Part shown: positions 9,001 through 17,200 of the stretch, one piece after another
How the letters are laid out: the number at the start of each line of letters is the position of its first letter
Numbering within the stretch: position 1 is the stretch's first letter
Assembly: GCA_023228875.1 (NCBI GenBank)
Contig: JALOAG010000010.1
Span: forward strand, 1-64,000
Source of the DNA: Bacteroidia bacterium
Lineage (GTDB): Bacteria; Bacteroidota; Bacteroidia; NS11-12g; UBA955
DNA: 64,000 bases
Reading direction: 5' to 3'
Program-made: the position numbers and the translations under genes
The notes under the pieces: generated by a model
Seen by the model: the letters and a program-made list of their open reading frames with translations, nothing else
What the model was told of the DNA's origin: nothing
The model's database searches: none

Positions 9001-11399
9001 GACAGGGGATAATGAAATACATCAGTATTTCCATTTATAGTGTCCTGCCATTCCGCATATTGACCTCCCGGGCTCATATCCATTAACATTAAATGACGAA
9101 ACTGTTCACACAAACTAATTTCTTGACAAGGTTCTATACATTTTTCATAAAGGTAGTACCAATCCTCCTCAGTACCTTTCAGGTTGTTTATAAACTGGTC
9201 TAATGTTCCTAATTCTTCTGTACAGTCATCACAAGTAAACTCGCAATCCTCCCCCGATAAAACAGTATATTCTTCCTCTAAATACACAGACAGGGGTGTA
9301 ACACAGCCCCATTCATTCACTGTGTCGAGATAAGCCTCGAGATAAAAATCGAATGCTTCTCTATTAATTACAAGGCTTTTTGAGAGTTGATAATTTCCAA
9401 TTGGCAACAGCCTTACAACAGGCTCCCAAAATGAATAGATTACACCGCTACAGCCAAATTCTTCATCAATTGTCCCAATTGTGGCAATTTCGCTGAATAT
9501 CTCCTCACCGCACTCATCTCTGAGTACTATTTCTATGTCATAAATACATTTAAAGCATATTAAAGGCAAACATTCGTCAAGAAAAGGTCCCGCATTAATT
9601 GAGTAGTCAAATTCATAGTCTCCCTCTGTAGAAACTAAAAAATGAGTATTGAAATCAATTCTGTCTCCTTCAATATTTGGAACATTCACTAAGCTGATTC
9701 CATTTATATCTCTGGCAAACAGGTCAACTTCGAGTTCTTCTGCAACTCCGGGCATGGAAGGAAGAGCAGACACATTTTCGGGGTTTGTACTACTTAATGC
9801 TGTCGCAATGACCCTGCCGCTTAAATCAAGGTATGAGATGCTGATTTGACCATTGGGGTCTTTTATTACATTTTTTTTGTAATGATGGGCGTATCCTACC
9901 TCTGACCCAAATAATCTATCTAATTCCTCTTGCATCGGCTTGCCATAAAAATAAAAAGTTTCATGACCACTTTCAAGTTTATGATTTAATCCAACCCCGG
10001 AAGACCTTCTAATCCTGCCTGTTTCGTCAGGGGTATATTCAATTTGTGTAAATGGATAATTAAAGGCATCTGGCAAAAATGCATGGTACTCATTTTTGAC
10101 AGGATTATTTGAAGAATAATACCTTGATGAGCCACCGGTATTTTTCATCCCTTCAATTTCCGGTGTACATGCAGATGCGTCAGTATCGAAGTCTAACCAT
10201 GTATATTTTTCATCAGATAAATTCCTGCTGAAATTAGGGAAATAAGAAAAAGATTTCTTTCCTGTTGGGGCAGGGAGAGTTTGCACAGCCTCTCTTCCAT
10301 AAAAGTCATAAATTGTCTCTTGAACAACTGCTTGCTCGTCTGAACTTATGACAGTTACTAATTGCCTGCTCCTAAAAGTCCCGTCATAATATGTAATTAA
10401 TTCTTTCTTTTTACCTTCTTCTGCAAAGCTTGCATTATACTGCCAGTTCAAATTTTCTTCATGACCATTAATATAATAATAAGTACTGCAAGAAGTGCTT
10501 ATTTCTGAAGGGTCAACACCTTCTTCATCAACGTTCCAAGCTCCAAAAATATAATATTCAGAATCGTCTTTATGTCTCCCCACCCCTCTGACTCTATATA
10601 TAAAATAACCTCTGTCAAAGACCAATTGAACCTTATAATATAATTCCTTTGTTGTGATTCTGGTACTGTTGTTTTTGAAATTCCACTCAATAAGATTTGC
10701 AGGAATTGGAGTAGATAGGTTTTCGCCATAATCATCTACGTAAGTCCACTCCAACTCGTAATCCTCCGCTCCATTAAGCATATCCCAGGTTATTTCAAGT
10801 TCTGCTTCGTCATCTGTATTTATATAGGAGTGTGAAGGACAAATTTGAGTTGCGTGGTTAAAGTCAAAATATCTTTCAATCTGCAAACCATAATGAATTG
10901 TCATATTGTCTTCAGGGTCAGATACGCTGGATAAAGTAACCATATCTGTTATAGACACAACTGTTATATTTATTCTATGAATATCAGGGAGAAGAAATGT
11001 CGATTTATCAATGTAGGGAATAACTCCGCTGCTTGGGTCATATTTGATTTCCAGTTCAATATTTTTACTTGATGCACTTTGGTTTATATCGTTGTAATTG
11101 ACAGTCAGCTCTATTTTATAATGATACGAATTCTGAATGAAAATGCCGGATTTATGATTTATATCCAGTCTTACAAATCCTGTCACCTTTTTATTGGCAA
11201 ATCCATTTGTTGCAGGGTTTAAACCATATTTATCATCTACAACAAATGCAGGGCCACTTGCACTGGGAACTATCGCAGCCCCTCCCAGTGAATTTACAAT
11301 ATTTATGTTATGGGCAAACAAATTGCCATTCATTAGAATTATTAAACCTAATAGTAAAAAGGGGGTTAGCAAGTTACTTCTGTAAATATTATTTTTCAT
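1..11399 (-). CDS. Giant secreted RHS/YD-repeat protein with propeller insert (3' end outside window)
   Basis: The frame opens at ATG 11399 and is still open at base 1, giving at least 3799 codons; I checked phase near 9659, 6719, 6539, 6479, 5099, 1799 and 59. Residues 1 to about 30 form a signal peptide with a hydrophobic core ending in NLFA. Bacteroidota-type RHS motifs appear in order: FYGREAVQTLPAPTG near 366, YYYDQAGNLVRTVPPEG near 2057, VYEYNSLNQLTRQ near 2108, FWYDKLGRLSVSQNTKQ near 3031, then YD repeats (YDSDNRIIEVY, YDQLNRLAEA, YDGMGNILTL, YDELGNLVRD). Residues about 1640-1940 hold a four-fold CxC module, and about 2130-3025 a YCF48/BNR-like propeller. After WYVRDAQGNVVAVY (near 3550) comes a helical stretch up to the edge. 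It is the last visible gene of the operon, 11 bases after the preceding one. RHS proteins form shell-like YD cages, some enclosing C-terminal toxins. Whether this one carries a toxin cannot be seen. Confidence 0.9.
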   Translation of the reverse strand, partial: MKNNIYRSNLLTPFLLLGLIILMNGNLFAHNINIVNSLGGAAIVPSASGPAFVVDDKYGLNPATNGFANKKVTGFVRLDINHKSGIFIQNSYHYKIELTVNYNDINQSASSKNIELEIKYDPSSGVIPYIDKSTFLLPDIHRINITVVSITDMVTLSSVSDPEDNMTIHYGLQIERYFDFNHATQICPSHSYINTDDEAELEITWDMLNGAEDYELEWTYVDDYGENLSTPIPANLIEWNFKNNSTRITTKELYYKVQLVFDRGYFIYRVRGVGRHKDDSEYYIFGAWNVDEEGVDPSEISTSCSTYYYINGHEENLNWQYNASFAEEGKKKELITYYDGTFRSRQLVTVISSDEQAVVQETIYDFYGREAVQTLPAPTGKKSFSYFPNFSRNLSDEKYTWLDFDTDASACTPEIEGMKNTGGSSRYYSSNNPVKNEYHAFLPDAFNYPFTQIEYTPDETGRIRRSSGVGLNHKLESGHETFYFYGKPMQEELDRLFGSEVGYAHHYKKNVIKDPNGQISISYLDLSGRVIATALSSTNPENVSALPSMPGVAEELEVDLFARDINGISLVNVPNIEGDRIDFNTHFLVSTEGDYEFDYSINAGPFLDECLPLICFKCIYDIEIVLRDECGEEIFSEIATIGTIDEEFGCSGVIYSFWEPVVRLLPIGNYQLSKSLVINREAFDFYLEAYLDTVNEWGCVTPLSVYLEEEYTVLSGEDCEFTCDDCTEELGTLDQFINNLKGTEEDWYYLYEKCIEPCQEISLCEQFRHLMLMDMSPGGQYAEWQDTINGNTDVFHYPLSIFNPLNKLSDGGLAYTNEDAAFWRRPKLENNIGFYNKDLKTRSKIKLTQTEGVYYPLSHSTFEENGVVYSYPENLRSIKDFVQFWQPSWAYSLVRHHPEYCYYEWCLSNVKEKVGEQIISSEEFDRAFMNVETYSEAVINGYISDTDEDALVDKDPFFTHYNTDLKDMMKQLLASYDETGFSVKEVASIGINCPGYHGVIFPGSCIGFGEGTTEENNLMWNKYKSLYNSIKQVLIKRQADKAILEGECNTGVNLCIGVDHYNPPAYKLFRLDSYAYSLFESDGKVCSHDRWKYYITKERRFNLGETSPIDIDEELAAYSMIEMTGKCQFDVQLSELIINTVSDENHLTDHSLINSQYFSKQLYSEIIKGISGIGDGDFEHEMEWIVEHSVDSLHVLRIFFRDINNTSDITTCPITLYLPVGYDWADVTKLFDFEYMADMAMTPANGFAQFKAELSTTTNILNVVLRSCFKFDDCVFASRCIMTDYSKSLISLLSALTYNDELQSASIVVLESNYELLLTPNLFPDNYGDAGWRYNGSGEFELILSNAPNEFIYFDSYDDKYIDNQPFTHADLNKIVYFEVITIEPEPTHSNSFRILAWIDDGADVLKPLWIHAHKTYGRLDFLNCVSPSLSLCDRPEYTVKDDIRNVLNLVIQNKNESDYDITHGFSDVLHSYFGSFSDKVIVKNLLISSDRLSLDLEIQDISTSDVLNICKIELYRSDPYYDGVNDLENDLISLSELIPDLSEGEGGATSYFKITANFNDDYSEQLGGFISCIKMKSCGNCDGGGGDGTGIPPAIDYLLCEDGDAYERKLTETIRRFNSNYFGNNPFGLKLVLSYIPQECECMLEYSYYLETYNDTLEPMSLYEFLALSCKYSDACDEYLEYALLVNSYNSLNPNAPLEIEDISGIDCECLAMYIKYLRLVISSITNPHPTGYNFYNLSNPMTLSEYVNLPTTGGCKLPEFRTAQEGGPPFNKELIEDPEGCNDCCDTTYRNGLRDKLVKSLLLEYYDVGSYTFTHTEMQANCECLLNYYTYIKSRYLREQPVFNPLTNEVEVGYGDAPPNPPMSLEEFMNAGCPQKPDCWLEYLHFKNKFKTDPGMNSEIECSCYLSYVNKYGSNPNLPNIPSVEDFCEEEEEVSMLGGFGSFGLMSELEEGELYYPFHREIKMTRNNHQTYGTKFKYRPCSPPVNVIQVPAFEFTDPCESNKIQLAYTRAYIKYMASVQEATLRFRTTYYGHCFTFSTPETFTVKMPLMDYHYTLYYYDQAGNLVRTVPPEGVRPITSPTQLEKVNEDRTNNTRTVFTTHNLQTVYEYNSLNQLTRQSVPDHDKMDIWYLEDAAGIPSGMNVADVYYSDANNGFLVGNIGSDAYIYKTSDGGYNWNRVTDIRLHDMLKVQMIDTDKGFAVGNHGLFLKTIDGGQNWKIMPVWTEGVTANLTSLYFKDEDNGIVIGESGFCRKTDDGGETWSTVTGLGSENLLSISFKDASAGYISADSSGYAKVYSTGNWGSNWTTTNIHKKTRAGEVRRVYMINSNDGFAAGTEGTLMRTSDGGENWWQIACGMTLNINNLYFKDTDKGIVLDANGKFWQTTNGGLDWIALSAAGVYNSFHIYNKTDGLGVAVGNAGIVAKIDFTESYWFERMSFFQVPDINLSSVWVISSSEVFLAGEAEGDGKVYKTDLTATLPQTELVASLTDDPVVDIYFNSTALGAAITAGGKLIRMSHSGSWGTSDETGSGHEYVDLKTDGTTLYVLENSSQPATLFSTPANSIGTPGSGSTPASVAGDGDVNYLSVFASDKIFVSGENGTLYKWVSSWSNVSTHTHPLRLNEVKALAGTDVLYAVGENGTLIKSENNAAEWITVPAQTSLSLRAVDMFEEGEGIVAGVNGTLIVLTGDEAVISNHGLSVEQLNGVYAASSAVYYVAGNNGVILKTSDAGNAWQKEQAGGFSGNLYAVHGIGTGKVLIGGHAGEIRMKQSGSWNKTVGLPQGLRNVHLNGAAGLTAGDVGVNLHTSNGGNTWVLNLPLTTGSVYPNIHSVWANKADEVYAVGTDSYARKGVLNMVGASQMSFNTTASSEWRDISVSRDGMAVMAGDDKVWRRKPGETIWYSVYTASEQLNGVEIKNEYVFACGDNKALFKTEDIYQTSPSFGGMTAPGTLGAVDFKRIVFYDMARGYVVGTNGVLIKTVNFGSGWMEKDMDAATEDLNSMFVIGRNHLAVVGEDGYVKLIEDEADFVTSRFWYDKLGRLSVSQNTKQFNCTTPAYSYTLFDELGRISEVGEITNNTLPEELIINRKLDDALFSSWIVAGGRIQVSQTYYDAQFAESGVLIQQNLRKRVASVTYEEVYDGNSGTFNHATHYSYDIHGNVDHLVHEIPELAGINQNIKHITYDYDLVSGNVNRFHYNSGAADQYHHWYRYDSDNRIIEVYTSRDSVHWDNDASYFYYDHGPLARMELGEERVQGLDYVYTLHGWLKGVNGNTLEPDRDVGHDGTSTSSVARDVFGFSLGYYVGDYEHIGGVASGDYFLADVTGSKLLDARKDLWNGNIGWMVTTIPDVASYSTGRTIAPSVRGGAYKYDQLNRLAEARSFFNIDLGDNEWESSGSAAPAPFAESFTYDGMGNILTLKRNGSATEADMDDMTYRYDWIDKSDPGKGLHSNRLYHVNDAVSSGNYADDIDDMGAFDTAHATINVNNNYGYDELGNLVRDDAEEIAKIVWNAYGKIRKVIRTEESEKPDLEFLYDAGGHRLAKIVKPKPVEDEEQPHLVTWYVRDAQGNVVAVYGNKHVEKLIEQNVPCEDVVNFLVSQHSAETFADFAVDELEAHTWAGSEMELITGLELANQSMNVLYELDPRIILGLTSNVLNAVISDMSDADFVSMIVSDKGLVGFGNDLCSNGISTFLEHLYASDRNLFLQFLNNANPMYIINLWNYFNSPSPYPGYFMAAADLLGRADGDVVNAMMTSDPPGGCTYANVVVVGYVGFSPWMLENIYAAYSGLKSQATAMYLLPYFSTL
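2310..5035 (-). other. YCF48/BNR-like beta-propeller region inserted in the RHS chassis
   Basis: Within the giant RHS protein, residues about 2130-3025 contain repeated Asp-box-like blades: TSDGGYNWNRV, TIDGGQNWKIM, TDDGGETWSTV, TSDGGENWWQI, TTNGGLDWIAL, TSDAGNAWQKE and TSNGGNTWVLN. Each is preceded by a 'G(F/I)xxGxxG' strand such as GFAVGNHG or GIVIGESG. The flanks are the two halves of a typical Bacteroidota RHS passage, YEYNSLNQLTRQSVPD and RFWYDKLGRLSVSQNTKQ, which in other proteins lie only a few residues apart. The fold assignment rests on the motif pattern and is an inference. YCF48-like and BNR propellers usually mediate protein or glycan binding. Confidence 0.7.
5590..6480 (-). repeat. 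Four-fold CxC cysteine module inside the RHS protein
   Basis: Four copies of a C-x-C-x3-Y motif occur at residues about 1641 (ECECMLEYSYYL), 1709 (DCECLAMYIKYL), 1824 (NCECLLNYYTYI) and 1904 (ECSCYLSYVNKY). Each is followed after a variable spacer by a (S/T)(L/V)xE(F/Y)/EDF segment ending in cysteine: SLYEFLALSC, TLSEYVNLPTTGGC, SLEEFMNAGC, SVEDFC. The region also contains CNDCCD near residue 1785. The regular pairing of cysteines suggests disulfide-stabilised or metal-binding modules in a secreted protein. No family name is recognised. Confidence 0.65.
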
Positions 11400-11410
11400 A
11401 GTCTTTGTTC

Positions 11411-12121
11411 TTAATAATTATTAATTACTTTATACTCATTGTAGCGATTCGTTTTAATTAAGTTTCCTTGTTTATCTTTTCTGAAAACTTTCATATCCGT
11501 AACAATTTGCTTAACTTCTTTTCTTTTTTCGGGTAGTGTATATTTAATTTCTATTTTAGGTCTAACCCCTTTAAATTTTGTGTCAATAAAGTCAGATGGC
11601 TTCTTGTAAAATAAAGTAATCTTTGAAAGTAGATAATTCTTGTTATTAAATTCAATTTCTATTTGCTTTAAGTCACCATTATTAAAATTCAAAATCAAGT
11701 TGCTGTTCCTGTTTTTATTTTGAATTGTTGAAGAACTTACCGGATATTTAAGGTTTAAGAACGTAATTTCTTCTTTATTTCCGGAAGGGCTGACTATAAG
11801 TGTTTTATGAACAGTATCTATCACTATGAATCTTTCGCTATCTCTAAAAACAACTTGTCCATTATAAGAAATAAATTCTTCGTTTTTGAATTTCTTTTGA
11901 AACCCGGAATCACAGTAACGAACAAGAGAATCATTCTCATGATTATAATAATTTGACACATATTTAAGTTCGTAACACTTAATTTTCGAATAGGCGTTTT
12001 TAATCCTGTTCAAGACATTATCACATTCAAAAGTTGATAACTCCTCATTTTGTTTATTCCCTTTATAAGTTGTAGAGGAAAAAAACACGAAAGATAATAT
12101 GACTGTCCAATATAATCTCAT
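11411..12121 (-). CDS. Small secreted protein of the RHS operon, unknown function
   Basis: This gene encodes 236 residues, starting at ATG 12121. A short hydrophobic N-terminus (about residues 3-16) looks like a signal sequence. The rest is rich in beta-strand patterns and charged residues, with strand-like pieces such as FRDSERFIVIDTVHKTLIVS that vaguely recall the LolA/LolB lipoprotein-carrier fold; that resemblance is only a guess. The gene sits 7 bases after the RHS C-terminal partner and 11 bases before the giant RHS gene, so it is surely co-transcribed. Its position between the two RHS parts suggests an export or assembly role, or protection of the host cell. No immunity family is recognised. 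Confidence 0.75.
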   Translation of the reverse strand: MRLYWTVILSFVFFSSTTYKGNKQNEELSTFECDNVLNRIKNAYSKIKCYELKYVSNYYNHENDSLVRYCDSGFQKKFKNEEFISYNGQVVFRDSERFIVIDTVHKTLIVSPSGNKEEITFLNLKYPVSSSTIQNKNRNSNLILNFNNGDLKQIEIEFNNKNYLLSKITLFYKKPSDFIDTKFKGVRPKIEIKYTLPEKRKEVKQIVTDMKVFRKDKQGNLIKTNRYNEYKVINNY

Positions 12122-12128
12122 GTTGTAT

Positions 12129-14231
12129 TTAATCTGCTTTAATGGTGCTGTTTCTACTTTCCTTTATTGTCATAATTCCTCTTTCGGTTTCCTTCTTAAC
12201 TCTTATCAACCTGCCTTCTTGGTCATATTCATATAAGGTTGCATAGTTGTTTTCGTCAAGTACTGCCACCAGTCTCAATGTTAAAGGGTCATAAACATAT
12301 GCCACCATACTGCCATCAGTCGGATGTACTCTAATATCATCAAACAACATATCTGCTCCATCGGTTTCTAAGCTGATAATTATTTTATCTGCATCAGAAG
12401 GTATAGTAAATTCAAAGTATATTCTTTGCCAACCCTCTATGATTTTTCCGGTAGGGTAGCATTTTATTGCAGTATATGTACCGGTGCCATCAAAGTTTAT
12501 TTTTATATATCCGTCTTCATATGTTTTAACTGTTGGACCGGCTCCTATTTCCTTAACCCAACCACTCACTATATATGTTTTATCGGGAGTTGGTCTAAAC
12601 GACTCTATGCAGCTTTCACAGGGTATGCTGACAGAGCCACAAAATGAAGGAGCTTCGTATGTGTTTGAATAAGTGCAGGTTTTGGAGGATAACATTGAAA
12701 ATATGGATTCGTATAGGGATGCTTTTACTTCTATATTACCTCCCATAGACCAGATATTATCTATTTCAAAGTTCTCTACTGTAGAGAAAGGAGCATATTT
12801 TATAAAAGTATATCCGCCTGCTTGTACAACAAGCATCCCTTTTGAATATGCATTTGACAACGTAACCGTTCCGCTTATACTGTGAAAGTTATTATTTGAG
12901 TTACACGAACCGGGTGTAATTGATATGTCTGTAATAGCGCACAGGGTAGGGGCAGAAGTGCAATTATCCGATAATTGACTTAATGTATCCATGCAGCCGG
13001 AAACAGTTGTCATGATAACGGTGTATTCTCCCTCTTCATCTACTTCAATACTCCTCCCAAAATTTTTGTCAACTATGCCGGGTCCCTTCCACCAATAGTT
13101 ATCAAACCCACTGCTTATAGTAATTGTTTGTGAACCTGAATTACATTCTGACATTGAAATAGAAGGACCTTCGCATCCACAATAAACATAAGCGTAGCCA
13201 TAATGCCCACCCCAAGAACAATCACTGGCAGTAAATTTAACTGTTACTTCCTCCCCAATATATCGACTAAGAGGAATTATTACTTGTTCCCACTTTTTAT
13301 AATAAATACTACTGCCTACTTGTTTTTGAATAAAGCTTCCTTGAAATGTGGGGTTTTCGGCATTTGCAATAACTTTATAGTATGTGCATTGAATAGTATC
13401 GCCATTTGAATCATATAATCCATAATCAAAATAAGGTTTTGATTCATCCGGATGTTCATTGCCGGGATCTTGTAATACCACAGCAAACCAAAATTTAAAA
13501 TAAGGCATTTCTTCGTCCACAATAAATGTGCGCTGAAGCCTGGCTGCATCTCCTCCCCACGTTGTATTTTCCAGCCTTACAACTTGGTCGCAGCCTTCAC
13601 AAAGTTGTTGGAGTTTTTCTCCTATTATAGGGTCATTTCCCTGTGAAGTAATTAATTCAATGTGACTTGTGCTGGGAGTGACAGGGGTGATAAATCCATG
13701 CCCTATTTCACCTAAATCAGATGCTACTCCTTCATAAGCTACCCATTCCTCAAATTCATCGGGTGATGAGTTTGAAAAATCAAAATTAATGCAATCATTT
13801 GTCCCGGTAACAACAAGGGGAGGTGGTGGTGAATATAACGAGGATAATGAGCTGAATCTTTCCACTTCTTCTTCAATATTCAGAATAAAAACTTCGGTTC
13901 TTTTTTCATATAAATCTGCCCTCTCTTTCAACCAGGTTTCAGCCGCATTTATGCTTGGTTTTGTTGGACTATGAATCCAGTTGAAAAAATACTGTTTGTC
14001 TGAACTAAAGTCTTTGGAATGGAAAAATAAAAAGGCTTTAATCTGCTTTTCTCCAAATTGGTTTTTGTTTACAATTTCTTTCAACTTGTTTTTCGGTCCT
14101 TTTTCCATCCACAATTTTTCATATTCAAAACACTTTATTTCCGGCTTTTCATCATGTGCATACCCTATAGATATTAAACCAATCAATACAAACAAGAACA
14201 GTCCCGTTTTGATTTTAATGTAATTATTCAT
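12129..14231 (-). CDS. Secreted RHS-associated protein, split-off C-terminal partner of the chassis
   Basis: I start this gene at ATG 14231 (700 residues) rather than the longer ATG at 14267. The downstream start directly yields a classical signal peptide (MNNYIKIKTGLFLF ... GYA), while the longer one would overlap the upstream gene by 8 bases. The central part contains Cys/Gly-rich beta-sandwich segments, including a carbohydrate-binding-like domain (CESCIESFRPTPDKTYIVSG ... LLFDDIRVHP pattern, written here in part). The C-terminus, YVYDPLTLRLVAVLDENNYA then TLYEYDQEGRLIRVKKETERG, is the standard terminal signature of Bacteroidota RHS/SpvB-like giants. In related proteins, as I remember them, this signature usually ends the same polypeptide as the upstream chassis. 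Here it is a separate gene with its own signal peptide. Confidence 0.85.
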   Translation of the reverse strand: MNNYIKIKTGLFLFVLIGLISIGYAHDEKPEIKCFEYEKLWMEKGPKNKLKEIVNKNQFGEKQIKAFLFFHSKDFSSDKQYFFNWIHSPTKPSINAAETWLKERADLYEKRTEVFILNIEEEVERFSSLSSLYSPPPPLVVTGTNDCINFDFSNSSPDEFEEWVAYEGVASDLGEIGHGFITPVTPSTSHIELITSQGNDPIIGEKLQQLCEGCDQVVRLENTTWGGDAARLQRTFIVDEEMPYFKFWFAVVLQDPGNEHPDESKPYFDYGLYDSNGDTIQCTYYKVIANAENPTFQGSFIQKQVGSSIYYKKWEQVIIPLSRYIGEEVTVKFTASDCSWGGHYGYAYVYCGCEGPSISMSECNSGSQTITISSGFDNYWWKGPGIVDKNFGRSIEVDEEGEYTVIMTTVSGCMDTLSQLSDNCTSAPTLCAITDISITPGSCNSNNNFHSISGTVTLSNAYSKGMLVVQAGGYTFIKYAPFSTVENFEIDNIWSMGGNIEVKASLYESIFSMLSSKTCTYSNTYEAPSFCGSVSIPCESCIESFRPTPDKTYIVSGWVKEIGAGPTVKTYEDGYIKINFDGTGTYTAIKCYPTGKIIEGWQRIYFEFTIPSDADKIIISLETDGADMLFDDIRVHPTDGSMVAYVYDPLTLRLVAVLDENNYATLYEYDQEGRLIRVKKETERGIMTIKESRNSTIKAD

Positions 14232-14259
14232 TTCTTTAAAAATATTATAGTTGTAATAA

Positions 14260-17200
14260 TTATTCACATTCTTCTAAGTTTTTCTCAAGAAATATTTGCG
14301 ATTCCGAGATTTCAACTTTGATGCTTTTTTTACCGGTATGTCCTTCGTTTTCGAGTTTTTCGGCTCCTGTTGATTTAAATGAAAAATGGTCTTTTTCACA
14401 ATTAAAAAAGTTATAATCTTCAAAATCATCGAATCCAATTTCCCTGAACATTGCATTGCCGGCTACCGCCTTTGTAAGGCTATGATTAAAACCATATAAT
14501 GCAGAAGAATATCTATACAACGCATCACGACTTTCCAGTTGCTCTCCGTAAGGGCTCGTTTCTGTTACCTCAGAAACCCATGTCCAATTAGTTTGCACTT
14601 CTTCCCATTTGTTTTCCAGAATATTCCAATAAGGTGTGAAAGATGAATACAAGCCATCTTTTCTTATATTTGTGTTATTGTTCTCAAAAGTATGGTCTCT
14701 ATCAGACAAGAACACAAAAGACTTGAATGGACGCCATATTCCTTTTAAACCAATTGCATAATCATTTGATGATTGTTTTATAAACTGAGTGCTATTCTCA
14801 AAGCATCCACAATAGGTTTTCCAACCCTCTTTATATACTTGAACACTTGCATCTACAACTTTTGCATACTTATTTGCTTTGATATTGTGCAGAGGATTCT
14901 CGTAGGAAACTATATGCCCTATTCCATTTGAGAGTAAATTTCTATATCCGGACCTAATTACCTTAATTGTAAGACCAGATGTATTTGGTCTGTATTTTTC
15001 TCCCAATAGATTAATAACCGTAATTTCATTTCCGGAAACATCTTTAACCCATCCCCTGATATTATCAGATACTATTTCATCGCCCGGAAAGTATAAGCTT
15101 TGAGCATTATTAATACTTGCTTTACCATTGTTATCAAAAGAAACACCACTAACCTCAAGACCTATATTTTTATATGCCCCTCCCATGCCCTCATAATACC
15201 AATGAGCAGGAAGATTTAATGAATATATGTAGTCATTAAATTCATTCAAGGTTTTAGTAAGCATTACTAAACCTGTTTCAGAGTCATAGGCTAAATTGGA
15301 TGTTGCTAGAGATGACCCCAAATCATAAGCAACAGTTTCTTCTAAAATTCCATACCGTGAAATTACTTTTGTAATTGTAGCTGATCTGAATTTAGTTTCA
15401 TCTCTTGTTATACTTGGAAAACCAGATGGTATTGGTATCGGTATTGGTCCAAGTGGTACTGCTGCTACATTAAGTTGAATTCCTCCATTTAACGATTCGC
15501 TGTTAGATTCTCTAAAATCAACAGCAATATCATACTCTACCCCAATTTCTGCGCTTTCATTTATTTCTCCATTAGGGTATATTACCGTTGCGATATTATT
15601 TAAACGAAACGACTGTTTGTCGTATGGAAGTGACTGGTATTTATATTCCACTCCGGAAATTGGTTTTGAAGCATCTTCGGCATATACCCATTGTGATTTT
15701 GGTTTTCCGTGCATATCATTTAATTCAATTGAAAAACCTTGTACTGCCGTTACTTGACTTCTTTGCTTGTTATTGAACAATGCTGTTAAACTTAAATCAA
15801 ACTTAGTTCTTCCCTCTTTTGCATTTATAGTTGTGTGTTCAACAATCGTGGGATAATCTTTTGCAGTATAAAATTCATGAACTGTAAATCCGGTTGCGTG
15901 TCTTTTTACATTTTCGTGTCCAATATTTTTAACTGTAACTTTTCTATACCCAATTGATGGAGTTGGAAAAAAACTTTCACAGAGCGGATATTCCATATAT
16001 TCTTTATCATCCGGAACCAAGAGCTTTTCTTTTTTATCCCCCATAAATAATGGTTGATGCCAAGTGTTTTCTTCACTTCCAATCATGGGTTCATATGATG
16101 CAACTCCTGACGAAATAACTTCGCCTGTTTTCTCATCAGTAGTTGTGTAATCGAATGTCTGACCATAGTTTTTAGTTTGGGCATCTCCGGAGACCATATT
16201 TTGCCATTCGTCACTTATAACTATTTTTTTTACTCTACTTCCCCCTCCAAGTTGTTTTCTTAATGGGTTTGTCAGCCTTATTTTTGACTCTTTTAAACTA
16301 ATATGTTTTCCATAACCTTTATTCATGCATGAGATATTTGGACCTTGAATAAATTCTATTATGCTGAGTAAGAAAGATGTGTTAGCCACAGCCTTATATA
16401 CTTGCATATATCCCGGGTCGTCTAGGGCGGGAACATTATATACCTCGCTTGGCATACGTAACCTGCCAAAACTCCAGGCAGTTTTTGAAATGGGGTTTAC
16501 TGTAAGTATTTGATTAATATCCCCAATGGGAGTCCTCTTAAGTTTAATCCAAGCATAGCTATAGTCTGTGGCATTATCATCTTTGAATACGCTAAAACTT
16601 TCGTACTCTGCATAACCGGATACAAATTCATAATTACTTCCATTTGTAATAGCAACTTTAAATCTAAAATGAATGTACTCCATCTCGCTCAAATACTGAT
16701 GTTTAAATACTTTATTTGCCTCTTCTTCAGTAGTTGCTCCGGAAATGTCTTTAGCCAATTTAATGACTAAATATTCTCTCTGTTTATTGAGTGGAAAGGG
16801 ACTGATTAATCTTGCTCTATGATTGTCTCCTAGTATTTTATTTACTTTTTCCGGCTCTTCTTCATCATTTAAAATGTCTATTATTTCATCATCCATTACA
16901 GCTTCTATTGAATACATCATTGAAGCTCTTTTATTCTGAACGTGTGAATAATCATCTGATTCGTACTCAACTTCTATTATTCCCCCTGAAGGTAAAAATA
17001 TCTTTTTTAAATTCCATACTGATGCATATTCATCTGTACTTTCTTTATCTTGGGTTACAAAAGGAAAATCTGTGTTATTAAGTTCTCCGTCTGCTATTTT
17101 ATTTGGTTTGTAAGTTCCCCACCTATCGGTACATTTTGCGCAATAAGACGGGTTGTTGTTAGCAATATTTTGCCCATAATCAAATTTGTATGCACTAAAC

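Noticed and set aside
14232..14267. Longer start (ATG 14267) of the RHS partner
   Set aside because: It would overlap the upstream gene by 8 bases and bury the signal peptide 12 residues inside. ATG 14231 fits better.
14231..14300. A frameshift joining the chassis and its partner
   Set aside because: The partner has its own signal peptide, so two separate genes explain the data better.
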